DNA of 10,900 bases from CAZGAH01 sp964523295. Its GTDB lineage: Bacteria > Desulfobacterota > Desulfovibrionia > Desulfovibrionales > Desulfovibrionaceae. The stretch is from positions 1-10,900 of the forward strand of contig CAZGAH010000115.1 in assembly GCA_964523295.1 (NCBI GenBank), read 5' to 3'. Under the pieces are notes generated by a model. That model made no database searches and was not told the DNA's origin. It saw nothing but the letters and a program-made list of their open reading frames with translations. The position numbers were made by a program, and so were the translations under genes. Numbering within the stretch: position 1 is the first letter of the stretch; every line of letters begins with the position of its first letter. Shown here in pieces: positions 1-6,768 of the stretch.

Positions 1-98
1 AGCGCCAACCCAGCCGATACGAGAGCCTACGGCCACGACGTCGCCAGCGCCGAAGGTGTCGCCCCGGAGACGTTTTGGCCGCAAACCCAAGGGGGGGT

Positions 99-166
99 GG
101 GTCAATTGTTCGTGTCGCGAAAGGGTTAATTCCTGGTGTCGCGAAAGGGTTAATTCCTGGTGTCGC
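99..166. repeat. 24-bp direct repeat, nearly three copies (possible IS end)
   Basis: The unit GGGTTAATTCCTGGTGTCGC plus GAAA occurs at 123-146 and again, without its last four bases, at 147-166. A diverged first copy lies at 99-122 (GGGTCAATTGTTCGTGTCGC plus GAAA). The array is followed at once by TTGACA (167-172), whose complement begins TGTCAA. Several short terminal repeats ending in CA at the element tip are characteristic of IS21-family insertion sequences, so this is plausibly the right end of such an element with its tip near 172. Family assignment is inference; no transposase domain is visible. Confidence 0.6.
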
Positions 167-354
167 TTGACATCAACATGCCATCTCTCCCGTGTTAAAA
201 GGATACTGGTCATCCAGGTACCCCGACCAGGGGGACGTGCGTCATGGTCCCCCCCCTTGGGGGCATGGATATTTCATCCTCCACGCCCCATAGCCTTTCG
301 CAGTCCTGTTTGCGGCGGTGTTCTGCGCCGGGCTCCGTCGCGTTGCGCCGCTCG

Positions 355-372
355 CGCCTGCCCGATCAGGCG
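355..372 (-). terminator. Short hairpin after lipoprotein gene
   Basis: A perfect 6-bp stem (CGCCTG/CAGGCG) with a 6-nt loop sits three bases beyond the stop codon of the minus-strand lipoprotein gene. No T-run follows on the transcribed side, so intrinsic termination is doubtful. It may only stabilise the 3' end of the message. Confidence 0.25.
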
Positions 373-375
373 TGG

Positions 376-1275
376 CTACTTGAACGTCACGCCGCGCTCT
401 TTGGCCCAGGCGCGCAAGGGATTGTCCCAGGAGTAGTCGTTGTCGTCGCCGATGGCGGAAATCTTTTCATCCTCCAGGATTGCCGCAAAGATTTTCAGGG
501 ATTGGCCATTGATGCAGAGAAAAGATTCACGGACCCCGCAGGCATGAGGCACGCACCCGGAGAGCACGTACCAGCCGGATTTTTTCTCCATGCCCGAGGA
601 GACGCTCAGGCCTTCCGCAAAGGCGTTGTAGCGGTCCTTGAGCATGGCGCGCAGCCGACTGGCAAAGGGCTCCGCGTCGAGGAAGTCCTCCGAAAATTTC
701 CCGATGCTCGCCTCGAGCACCTGCAGGGCGTGCTCGTGTTGCTTCTGCGTGTACGCAATCGCCTTGCTGACAAGCGTGTCGGACACCTCCCCGTCCAGTT
801 CGTTGTGGTAGATGACGCGCAGGGACTTCAGGTCGTCGTCCTTGACTTCCAGTTCCATCTTATTGTCCAGTCCGTACAGTAAATAGCCACTGTACGCGAT
901 CGAAAAATTTTCTCCATCGAGATTGATGGCAAATTGGGCCACGTACTCCATCCGCGTAAACGTTGTCTTGGCGTTCTCGACGTTTTCTGCCGACAGACTT
1001 ATTCTCCCGAGAGACTTATCCTTGTAGGCGTCCACGTCGACAACGCCGGTAAACTGTACGACGGTGCGCTTCTGTGCGTCCGAAAAGCTTTTCCAGGCGT
1101 AACTGGTGAAATAGCGGTAGCGATCCAGCGCGTTGCCGACGGTGACGGATTCGTCGAGGCTGAGGGTGCCGGTCTTGACGGACTCGACGGGGTCGGCGGA
1201 GCAGGCGCCGAGCCCGAGCAGCAGCACGAGCAACATGACGGCGCCAGGACGCGAAAGGGGGGAATGCGTTGTCAT
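376..1275 (-). CDS. Lipoprotein with C-terminal Ivy-like (lysozyme inhibitor) loop
   Basis: Predicted 299-aa lipoprotein. The ATG at 1275 is chosen because an AGGAGA ribosome binding site lies just upstream and the protein then starts with a classic signal peptide: short polar start, hydrophobic stretch at about residues 12-24 and a lipobox LGAC with the lipidated Cys at 25. Ser at +2 predicts sorting to the outer membrane. Residues about 33-160 form a beta-rich domain I cannot name, beginning with a GTLSLDESVTVGNAL motif. Residues 235-275 read WYVLSGCVPHACG followed by alternating hydrophobic strands. C241-x4-C246 around Pro-His matches the CKPHDC loop of the Ivy family, where a disulfide-constrained loop plugs the lysozyme active site; here Lys is Val and Asp is Ala. 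A third Cys is at 254. It is the last gene of the cassette, 58 bp after the DUF6915-like gene. Lipoprotein status is secure; the Ivy relationship is a motif-level inference. Confidence 0.8.
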   Translation of the reverse strand: MTTHSPLSRPGAVMLLVLLLGLGACSADPVESVKTGTLSLDESVTVGNALDRYRYFTSYAWKSFSDAQKRTVVQFTGVVDVDAYKDKSLGRISLSAENVENAKTTFTRMEYVAQFAINLDGENFSIAYSGYLLYGLDNKMELEVKDDDLKSLRVIYHNELDGEVSDTLVSKAIAYTQKQHEHALQVLEASIGKFSEDFLDAEPFASRLRAMLKDRYNAFAEGLSVSSGMEKKSGWYVLSGCVPHACGVRESFLCINGQSLKIFAAILEDEKISAIGDDNDYSWDNPLRAWAKERGVTFK

Positions 1276-1333
1276 CGGTGTCTCCTGTGCGGTTTGTGCG
1301 TCGTTTCGGGGGCGGGCGGGCCTGCGTGCGCGC

Positions 1334-1624
1334 TCAGAACAGGCCCATGGCCACGTAATGCGCCTCGTCGCGTGGGAAGGGGTCGGTCTCGGTCCAGCCT
1401 TCCTGGCGCAGGTCGGAGATGACGTGCTGCCGGGCCGCAAGACCGGCCTCGGGGCCGAAGCGGCGCACGGCTTCGGTGATGCCGGCCGCGTGGTGTCGAA
1501 AGCGCCGGTGCCGCATCCCGTGCGGCGGGCGTCCGGCGAATTCGTCCAGCCAGCGATGCAGCTCGGCGAAGTCCTGGCCAAAGAGGCGCAACGATTCCTG
1601 ACAATGTTCTTCGAAGGTACACAC
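1334..1624 (-). CDS. DUF6915-like small protein
   Basis: Predicted 96-aa soluble protein with no signal peptide or membrane segment. The frame stays open upstream, but the GTG at 1624 is preferred: AGGAG lies seven bases before it, and homology-like sequence begins there (CTFEEHCQESLRLFG). The core LHRWLDEF, then RHRRFRHHAAGI, then a Gln-His in AARQHVISDL resembles my recollection of DUF6915 proteins, which carry a similar WFDE...RHRALRHHAEGI pattern. Conserved His and Asp/Glu could bind metal, but no activity is established that I know of. The C-terminus FPRDEAHYVAMGLF is intact. It starts 43 bp after the DnaE-like gene and ends 58 bp before the lipoprotein gene on the same strand, consistent with one transcript. 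That a protein is made here is fairly certain; the family name is from memory. Confidence 0.7.
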   Translation of the reverse strand: MCTFEEHCQESLRLFGQDFAELHRWLDEFAGRPPHGMRHRRFRHHAAGITEAVRRFGPEAGLAARQHVISDLRQEGWTETDPFPRDEAHYVAMGLF

Positions 1625-1667
1625 GGTCTGTCTCCTCTGGTCCGTTCGTTTTCCCGGAAACGCACGC

Positions 1668-2234
1668 TCAGCCCACGCCGAGGATTCCGCCGTCGCGCGC
1701 GGTGTAGCTCCGGTCCCGCAGGCCGCCGGCAAAGCCGGGCTGGTCGTGCAGTTCGACAACCAGGCCGCAGGCGTACGCCTCGTCGAGCAGGGCGCGGGCC
1801 GTGGCCTCGTCCGGGGCGTTGTCGAGCAGCGTGGCCAGCAGTTCGGCCGGGTGGTGAGCCTTGAGCCAGGCCAGGCGCCAGCACTCCCACGCGAGCGCGA
1901 CGCAAAGGGCATCGGGACGTTCCGCGTACGCCCGGGCAATGCACAGCGCGAGTTCGTGCGGCGTGGAGGGCTGTCGCTCGGCCAGAGCCGCGCGCCGCGG
2001 CAGGGTGCCCAGGACCGGAATCCCGGCCACTCGACCGGCTGCGAGCAGGTCGCAGGTGGCGGCGTCGTACTCGGGAATGTCCGCGGCCACGACATCGCCC
2101 CCGTTGTACCAGATGGCGTCGATGCACAGCCCCACCAGCTGCAGGGCCAGGGAACAGGCGGCGGTGAAACGCGTCAAGCCAGGCTGTTCCAGACTGCATT
2201 CACGCTGACAATACCGCTGTATAGACCTTGACAT
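1668..2234 (-). CDS. Small DnaE-related protein lacking the polymerase active site
   Basis: Predicted 188-aa protein. The ATG at 2234 has an excellent Shine-Dalgarno (GGAGGAG, six bases upstream). Two segments look like non-adjacent parts of bacterial DNA polymerase III alpha. Residues about 54-104 (EYDAATCDLLAAGRVAGIPV, then a helix ending HELALCIAR) align by eye with the E. coli DnaE stretch DLKTFNVLQRSETTAVFQL to FEDMIALVAL. Residues about 110-162 (ALAWECWRLAWLKAHHPAEL, then LLDEAYACGL) align with YALVSYQTLWLKAHYPAEF to LVDECWRMGL. In DnaE these are separated by well over 100 residues of fingers domain, reduced here to a few. The catalytic Asp-containing palm and the PHP domain are absent, so it cannot be a polymerase. 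The C-terminus is Gly-rich. First gene of the three-gene minus-strand cluster. The alignment is by eye from recalled DnaE sequence; function is unknown, and a decayed or captured polymerase fragment is the alternative. Confidence 0.7.
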   Translation of the reverse strand: MSRSIQRYCQRECSLEQPGLTRFTAACSLALQLVGLCIDAIWYNGGDVVAADIPEYDAATCDLLAAGRVAGIPVLGTLPRRAALAERQPSTPHELALCIARAYAERPDALCVALAWECWRLAWLKAHHPAELLATLLDNAPDEATARALLDEAYACGLVVELHDQPGFAGGLRDRSYTARDGGILGVG

Positions 2235-2286
2235 ACCCCTCTCCTCCGGGTTTCTCCGGCATCACGCCGGACCAGGAAAGGGGTAT
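2233..2286. promoter_or_regulatory. Long inverted repeat covering RBS of DnaE-like gene
   Basis: ATACCCCT (2233-2240) pairs perfectly with AGGGGTAT (2279-2286). After a C/A mismatch, TCCT (2242-2245) pairs with AGGA (2274-2277), and an inner perfect stem TCCGGC/GCCGGA (2255-2260/2266-2271) closes the structure. In the minus-strand message it would bury the GGAGGAG ribosome binding site (2241-2247) and touch the start codon (2232-2234). It could be a translational control hairpin or, as DNA, an operator for the upstream regulator. Confidence 0.5.
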
Positions 2287-2414
2287 ACAGGGAGATCGTG
2301 CCAGATTGCGGAATCGTTGAGGAGAAAGTTTCAGGAAGGGGAGGGCCGGATTACGATTTCAGGCTGGCATTCTGCGGAAGGAGAAAACTGAATCTGCTGC
2401 GGTCTTGCCCCTGG
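2287..2414. other. Spacer between WYL gene and DnaE-like gene
   Basis: With the inverted repeat, this makes a 180-bp gap between two minus-strand genes. I see no T-tailed terminator and no convincing -35/-10 pair on the minus strand. Whether the downstream three genes have their own promoter or are read through from the WYL gene cannot be settled from the sequence. Confidence 0.35.
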
Positions 2415-3416
2415 CTACCCCGTATACCGCTTCGCCATCTCCCCCACCCGCTGCGCTACCTCGGCGCGGAGGTCGGCCGGGGACAGGCATTCGGCGCTGG
2501 GGCCGAAGCTGAGGAGCAGGGCAATGGACTCGGGTACGCTCGTGGACGTGAACTCCAGGATCAGGCTGCCGTCCGCCTGGTCCTCCAGGGTCTGGTCCGT
2601 GCTCCAGATGCGCTCGCGGACGTAGGTGGCCGCGCTGTCCCAAAAGCGCGCACGCACGCGGAACGGCTCGCCCTTCCACAGGCCGAAGGTCTCGCCCGGG
2701 GGCTCGGGCGGCAGGGTAAAGTCGTGCTTTGCGCTCAACAGGTTCAGCTCCTGGATGCGCTGCATAACCAGGAACATCGGCCCGATTTCGGCGTAGCGGC
2801 CGCGGTGGCCTTCGGTCTTGATCCCGCGCAGATAGAATGACCCCTCGCGGCTGACCAGCGCCAGCGGGGCGAAATAGTGCTCCCGGTCCGCGTCGCTGTC
2901 GAGCGACCGATAGCGCAGGCGGCAGACCCGGTGCTCGCGGATGGCCTGCTGCGCCAGGTCGAGCAGCGCTGCCTGCGGTTCGTAGTCCACGCGTCCCTTG
3001 GCCACGCCCCGGGCCACGCTGGTCAGGGCCTCCTCGCGCGTGTTGAAATCCTGCAACAACATGGCCGAGGCGCCGAGCATCGTTTCCATGCGCTCGCGCA
3101 TTGATTTCGGGAGAAACAGGTACAGCATGTCCCGGCAGAGGACGAGCTGCTGGAGGTTCTCGGGCAAGACCCCCGGATGCCGGACGACATCGGGCGCTTT
3201 GATACGGTAGCACACCTCCCGGCCCTTCTTCTCGACTTCAAGCTCGAACCTCGGGCTCGCTTCAATGTAGCGCATGGTTGCCAGGATTCTGGACTTGTAG
3301 CAACCGAACTCATCTGCCAATTCCTTGAGCGTATAGCGTTTCCCGGTGAACAGCAAAAGCAGGCAGATGGAAATGGCTCGGTCCACAGGCCCGGAATCGC
3401 ATATTCGCGATGACAT
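2415..3416 (-). CDS. WYL-domain transcriptional regulator
   Basis: Predicted 333-aa DNA-binding regulator. The start at 3416 is preferred over an in-frame start 45 bp upstream because AGGAG lies six bases before it. Residues about 12-52 form a winged helix-turn-helix (AISICLLLL...TLKELADEFGCYKSRILATMRYIE). Residues about 156-232 are a WYL domain: CRLRYRSLDSDADREHYFAPLAL precedes GSFYLRGIK, where the name-giving Trp-Tyr-Leu is Phe-Tyr-Leu. Residues about 250-330 form the C-terminal WCX extension. WYL proteins of this layout bind a nucleic-acid or small-molecule ligand through the WYL domain and often repress nearby genes, including phage-defence loci (CapW/BrxR). Its length is usual for the family and nothing is broken. 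It is upstream of and codirectional with the DnaE-like cluster, making it the obvious candidate regulator of it and of itself; that link is inference. Confidence 0.92.
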   Translation of the reverse strand: MSSRICDSGPVDRAISICLLLLFTGKRYTLKELADEFGCYKSRILATMRYIEASPRFELEVEKKGREVCYRIKAPDVVRHPGVLPENLQQLVLCRDMLYLFLPKSMRERMETMLGASAMLLQDFNTREEALTSVARGVAKGRVDYEPQAALLDLAQQAIREHRVCRLRYRSLDSDADREHYFAPLALVSREGSFYLRGIKTEGHRGRYAEIGPMFLVMQRIQELNLLSAKHDFTLPPEPPGETFGLWKGEPFRVRARFWDSAATYVRERIWSTDQTLEDQADGSLILEFTSTSVPESIALLLSFGPSAECLSPADLRAEVAQRVGEMAKRYTG

Positions 3417-3469
3417 GGCATTCTCCTGCTGCCAGACGGCATCCGCGGAACGCAGGCGCACAGCGCTGG

Positions 3470-3486
3470 CACCGGTGCCGCCGGTG
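3470..3486. promoter_or_regulatory. Hairpin in WYL leader
   Basis: CACCGG (3470-3475) and CCGGTG (3481-3486) form a perfect 6-bp stem with a 5-nt loop, between the predicted promoter and the ribosome binding site of the WYL gene. It could be an operator half-site pair or a leader hairpin. No other support. Confidence 0.25.
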
Positions 3487-3506
3487 ACGAGAAATTACAG
3501 GGTGTT

Positions 3507-3535
3507 ACGATACCGTACGGGTACGCACATGTCAA
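3507..3535 (-). promoter_or_regulatory. Sigma70 promoter of WYL gene with overlapping palindrome
   Basis: On the minus strand TTGACA (3535-3530) is a perfect -35 box. It is followed by exactly 17 bases and TATCGT (3512-3507), a four-of-six -10 box. The start of transcription would be near 3500, giving a leader of about 85 bases. The spacer contains CCGTACGG (3513-3520, a perfect palindrome) inside CGTAC-GG-GTACG (3514-3525). A palindrome between the -35 and -10 boxes is where a repressor would block polymerase, which suggests autoregulation by the WYL protein. Confidence 0.6.
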
Positions 3536-3663
3536 TCTGCAGGCAAATGTTACGCCAATACGTTCTCTTTCCTCATTGCAGAACCAGCAAGCCCGCACCG
3601 TTCGCACGCGTCGGCCCGGGCGTCGAGCAGTGGGGGGGGAGGTCGTTGCCGCCGGTCGATTGC

Positions 3664-6600
3664 TTACGTCGCGTCGTCCCGCCCGTGCTTGCGTCTGCCC
3701 AGCCAGGTCTGGAGCTGGTCCATGTAGGTGTAGAAGACGGGCGTGAGGTAGAGGGTTACGATCTGCGAGATGGCCAGGCCGCCGGCTACGACCAGGCCCA
3801 GGGGTTGCCGGCTCGCGCCGCTGCCGCCGAAGGCCAGGGCCACGGGCAGGATGCCGGCGATGGCGGCGACGGTGGTCATCATGATCGGCCGGAAGCGCAC
3901 CACGCAGCCTTCGAAGACGGCGTCGGTCGGCGATTTCCCCTGGCGTTCGGCCTCGATGGCGAAGTCGATGACCATGATGGCATTCTTCTTGACGATGCCG
4001 ATGAGCATGATGATGCCCACGAAGCCGTAGAGATTGAGTTCCCGGCCGAACACGAGCAGGGCCAGCAGTCCGCCGAACGCTGCGGAGGGCAGGCCGGAGA
4101 GGATGGTCAGGGGATGGATGAAGCTCTCGTAGAGCATCCCCAGGATGATGTAGATCACGAACACGGCGATGAACAGCAGAAAAGGAACGCTGCGGAAGGA
4201 CTGCTCGAACGCGGTGGCCTGGCCTTCGAAGGTGTAGTTGACGTTGGCCGGCAGTTCGCGCCGGGCCAGGTCGTAGACCGCCGTGGTGGCGTGGCCCAGG
4301 GAATAGCCTGTGGCCACGTTGAACGCGAGCGTCACCGAGGCGAGCTGGCCGGTATGGTTGATGGTCACCGGCCCGTGGCCCTCGCGCGCGCGTAGCAACA
4401 GCGACTGGATCGGGAAGAGCACGTCTTTGAGCTTGTCCTTGTTCTTCTCCATGTCCGCGCGCACGTAGAGTCGCGAGAGCAGGTCCGGATCGGTCTGAAA
4501 TTCCGGAGCGACCTCCAGGACCACTTTGTACGTATCCGTCGAACCGTAGATGTTGTTCAGTTCGCGCTGCGCGTAGGCGCTTTGCAGGGCGACCTCGATG
4601 GCCTTGGTCGTGACGCCGAGCACGGCGGCCTTGTCCCGGTCGATGGCCAGCTGAAGCTGCGGCCCGTCGATGAGCATGTCGCTGCTGACGTCGCTCAGCT
4701 CGGGCAGCGCGCGCAGGGCGGTTTCGAACTTCGCCGCCGCGGCGTAGAGCGTGGCGGTGTCCGGCGACAGCAGGGTGAACTGGTACATGGCGCGCGACTG
4801 TTTGCCGCCGATCTGGATTGCCGGCGGATTGAACATGAACAGCCGGAGGTCGTTGATGGCCGCGAGTTTTTTCCGCAGTACGTCGAGCACGCCGTCGGCG
4901 TTGAGCGCGCGCTCGCTGGCCGGTTTGGTGATGGTGAAGAACGAGGCGTTGTTCATGGACGCGTTCGGGCCGCCCACGCCGACGATGGAGACCACGCTGC
5001 TGACATTGGGATCGGCGGACACGATCTGGCTGACCCGCAGGATGCGCTCTTTCATGGATGCGAAGGACGCGCCCTGCTCGGCCAGGGCATAGCCGAAGAT
5101 GAGCCCGGAATCCGTGGAGGGAATGAATCCCGTGGGCACGCGCCGGAACAGCCAGCCCGTGGCGAGCAGGACCAGCACGGCGACGAGCAGGGTCAGCAGC
5201 CGGAAGCGCAGGGCCACGTGCAGGGATTTTTCGTACCCACGCTCCAGGATCGCGAACAGCCGCCCCGAGCGTCCGACATGCGCGCCGGGACGCAGGAAGC
5301 GGCTGCAGAGCATGGGCGTAAAGCTCAGGGTCACGGCGCCGGAGACCACGATGGCGATGGNNNNNNNNNNGGTCGCGGCCAGCTCGTGCAGCAGCCGGCC
5401 GATGATGCCGGCCATGAACAGGATCGGCACGAAGACCACGGCCAGCGAGAGCGTCATGGAGATGATGGTGAAGGCGATCTGCCGGGCTCCGTCGCGCGCC
5501 GCCGCCATGGACGACTTGCCCATTTCCTGATGCCGGACGATGTTTTCGATCATGACAATCGCGTCGTCGACCACGAAGCCGACCGCGAGCGTGAGCGCCA
5601 GCAGGGAGAGATTGTCCAGCGAGTAGCCGAAGTATTTCATGACCGCCAGCGTGCCGATGAGCGAGGTGGGTAGCGACAGCGTGGCAACGATCGTGGCCGG
5701 CAGGTTTTTCAGGAACAGATAGACCACGACGACCACCAGCGCGACGGCGAGCAGCAGCGTGAACTGCACCTCGGCCACGGATTCGCGGATGGTCTGCGAG
5801 CGGTCGAAGACCACGAGCATCTCCACGGCGTCCGGGAGCGTGTCGCGGATGCTGGGCAGGATGGCCTGGATGGCGTCGACCACCGCGATGGTATTCGTAC
5901 CGGGCTGCCGGCGTACGGCCAGCGTGATGCACTGGTCGGAGCCGAAATACGAGGCATTGCGCGTGTTCAGCGAGTCGTCCACCGCCTTGCCGACATCGGC
6001 GACGCGCACGGGCTTTCCGTCGCGGTAGGCGATGATCTGGCGATTGAATACGGCAGCGCTCATGATCTGGCCGTCGGCCTTGATGGTATAGAGCTTGTCC
6101 GGGCCGTCGAAAATGCCAGTCGGCACGTTCTGGTTCGACGCCACGAGCGCGTCGGCGACCTCGTCGATGCCCAGGCCAAAGGCCGCCAGCTTGTCCGGGT
6201 TCACCTGCACGCGCGCCGCGTAGGTCTGGTCTCCGAACACCGCCACCTGCGAGACGCCGGAAACCATGGAAATGCGCTGCGAGAGATAGACTTTGGCATA
6301 CTCAGTGAGCCGGTACAGGGGCAGCGAATCGCTCCAGATGCGGATGTAGAGAATCGGCGCGTCGGCGGGGTTCACCTTCTGGAAGGTCGGCGGGCTGGGC
6401 ATCCCGGTGGGCAGATAGCCCTGGGCCGCGGAGATGCCGGTCTGCACGTCGAGCGCGGCGCCGTCGATGTTGCGGTCGAGATCGAATTGCAGGGTGATGG
6501 TGGTCCGGCCCAGCGCATTCACCGAGCTCATGGAGCTGATGCCGGCGATGCTCGAGAATTGCCGCTCCAGGGGCGTAGCCACGGCCGAGGCCATGGTTTC

Positions 6601-6768
6601 CGGATCCGCGCCCGGGAGCGTGGCCGAGACCTGGATGGTCGGGAAGTCGATGTTGGGCATCTCGCTGACGGGCAGCGTGAAATAGGCCGTGATGCCGAAA
6701 AACAGCAGCCCGACCATGAGCAGCGTGGTCGCGATCGGTCTGGAAATGAAGCTCTCGGTCAGGTTCAT
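3664..6768 (-). CDS. RND multidrug efflux permease, MdtB/MdtC type (contains N gap)
   Basis: Inner-membrane proton-driven pump subunit of about 1034 residues, full length for the HAE1-type RND family. It starts MNLTESFISRPIATTLLMVG, the typical first transmembrane helix. The proton-relay Asp pair is in GFVVDDAIVMIEN (D401, D402, transmembrane helix 4) and the partner Lys in GIVKKNAIMVIDFA (K928, helix 10). Both large periplasmic loops are present, and the end RFRPIMMTTVAAIAGILPVAL...RQPLG...TLYLTPV is closest to MdtB/MdtC and relatives rather than AcrB. The ATG overlaps the stop of the adaptor gene by four bases (ATGA), so the two are translationally coupled. Codons 467-470 are covered by ten Ns in transmembrane helix 6; the frame continues intact on both sides. 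Partner would be the adaptor encoded upstream plus a TolC/OprM channel not in this window. Substrate cannot be told from sequence. Confidence 0.95.
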   Translation of the reverse strand: MNLTESFISRPIATTLLMVGLLFFGITAYFTLPVSEMPNIDFPTIQVSATLPGADPETMASAVATPLERQFSSIAGISSMSSVNALGRTTITLQFDLDRNIDGAALDVQTGISAAQGYLPTGMPSPPTFQKVNPADAPILYIRIWSDSLPLYRLTEYAKVYLSQRISMVSGVSQVAVFGDQTYAARVQVNPDKLAAFGLGIDEVADALVASNQNVPTGIFDGPDKLYTIKADGQIMSAAVFNRQIIAYRDGKPVRVADVGKAVDDSLNTRNASYFGSDQCITLAVRRQPGTNTIAVVDAIQAILPSIRDTLPDAVEMLVVFDRSQTIRESVAEVQFTLLLAVALVVVVVYLFLKNLPATIVATLSLPTSLIGTLAVMKYFGYSLDNLSLLALTLAVGFVVDDAIVMIENIVRHQEMGKSSMAAARDGARQIAFTIISMTLSLAVVFVPILFMAGIIGRLLHELAATXXXXIAIVVSGAVTLSFTPMLCSRFLRPGAHVGRSGRLFAILERGYEKSLHVALRFRLLTLLVAVLVLLATGWLFRRVPTGFIPSTDSGLIFGYALAEQGASFASMKERILRVSQIVSADPNVSSVVSIVGVGGPNASMNNASFFTITKPASERALNADGVLDVLRKKLAAINDLRLFMFNPPAIQIGGKQSRAMYQFTLLSPDTATLYAAAAKFETALRALPELSDVSSDMLIDGPQLQLAIDRDKAAVLGVTTKAIEVALQSAYAQRELNNIYGSTDTYKVVLEVAPEFQTDPDLLSRLYVRADMEKNKDKLKDVLFPIQSLLLRAREGHGPVTINHTGQLASVTLAFNVATGYSLGHATTAVYDLARRELPANVNYTFEGQATAFEQSFRSVPFLLFIAVFVIYIILGMLYESFIHPLTILSGLPSAAFGGLLALLVFGRELNLYGFVGIIMLIGIVKKNAIMVIDFAIEAERQGKSPTDAVFEGCVVRFRPIMMTTVAAIAGILPVALAFGGSGASRQPLGLVVAGGLAISQIVTLYLTPVFYTYMDQLQTWLGRRKHGRDDAT
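5361..5370. other. Assembly gap of ten Ns
   Basis: Ten undetermined bases inside the RND permease gene. The reading frame resumes correctly, but family spacing suggests the true missing length is shorter (see findings), so the gap is probably a placeholder. Confidence 0.99.

Larger units (their letters stand above)
1..375. other. Gene-poor left edge, probable mobile-element boundary
   Basis: No complete gene is visible. The first roughly 95 bases are open in all three forward frames and could be the last codons of a gene entering from the left; one frame is rich in Arg and Lys (SPRRRFGRKPKGG), as transposase tails often are, but I cannot assign a family. The direct repeats at 99-166 follow. 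Bases 173-375 hold G/C runs (for example around 230-262) and a short hairpin beside the stop codon of the lipoprotein gene, but no coding sequence I can support. Confidence 0.5.

Noticed and set aside
99..166. CRISPR-like repeats
   Set aside because: The 24-bp units are directly abutting with no spacers, so this is a tandem repeat, not a CRISPR array.
230..262. G-run / C-run pairing as a terminator
   Set aside because: Only about six pairs can form between GGGGAC and GTCCCC, there is no T-tract, and the homopolymer runs make chance pairing likely.
1276..2199. Upstream extension of the lipoprotein frame giving a 607-residue minus-strand open frame
   Set aside because: The extension overlaps two better-supported genes in other frames, is Arg/Pro-rich low-quality sequence, and the internal ATG at 1275 has a ribosome binding site and signal peptide.
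2284..2312. Minus-strand TGGCACG resembling a sigma54 promoter or TATACC as a -10 box for the DnaE-like gene
   Set aside because: The GC element at -12 is missing for sigma54, and no -35 box lies at 16-18 bp from TATACC.
4582..5673. Long plus-strand open frame opposite the RND permease
   Set aside because: Antisense shadow rich in Gly, Arg, His and Glu with no recognisable motif; the minus-strand permease fully explains the codon pattern.
3023..5932. 969-residue minus-strand open frame
   Set aside because: It is a frame shadow of the RND permease and WYL genes in GC-rich DNA; composition is His/Arg/Ala-rich without any domain, while the overlapping frames encode recognisable proteins.
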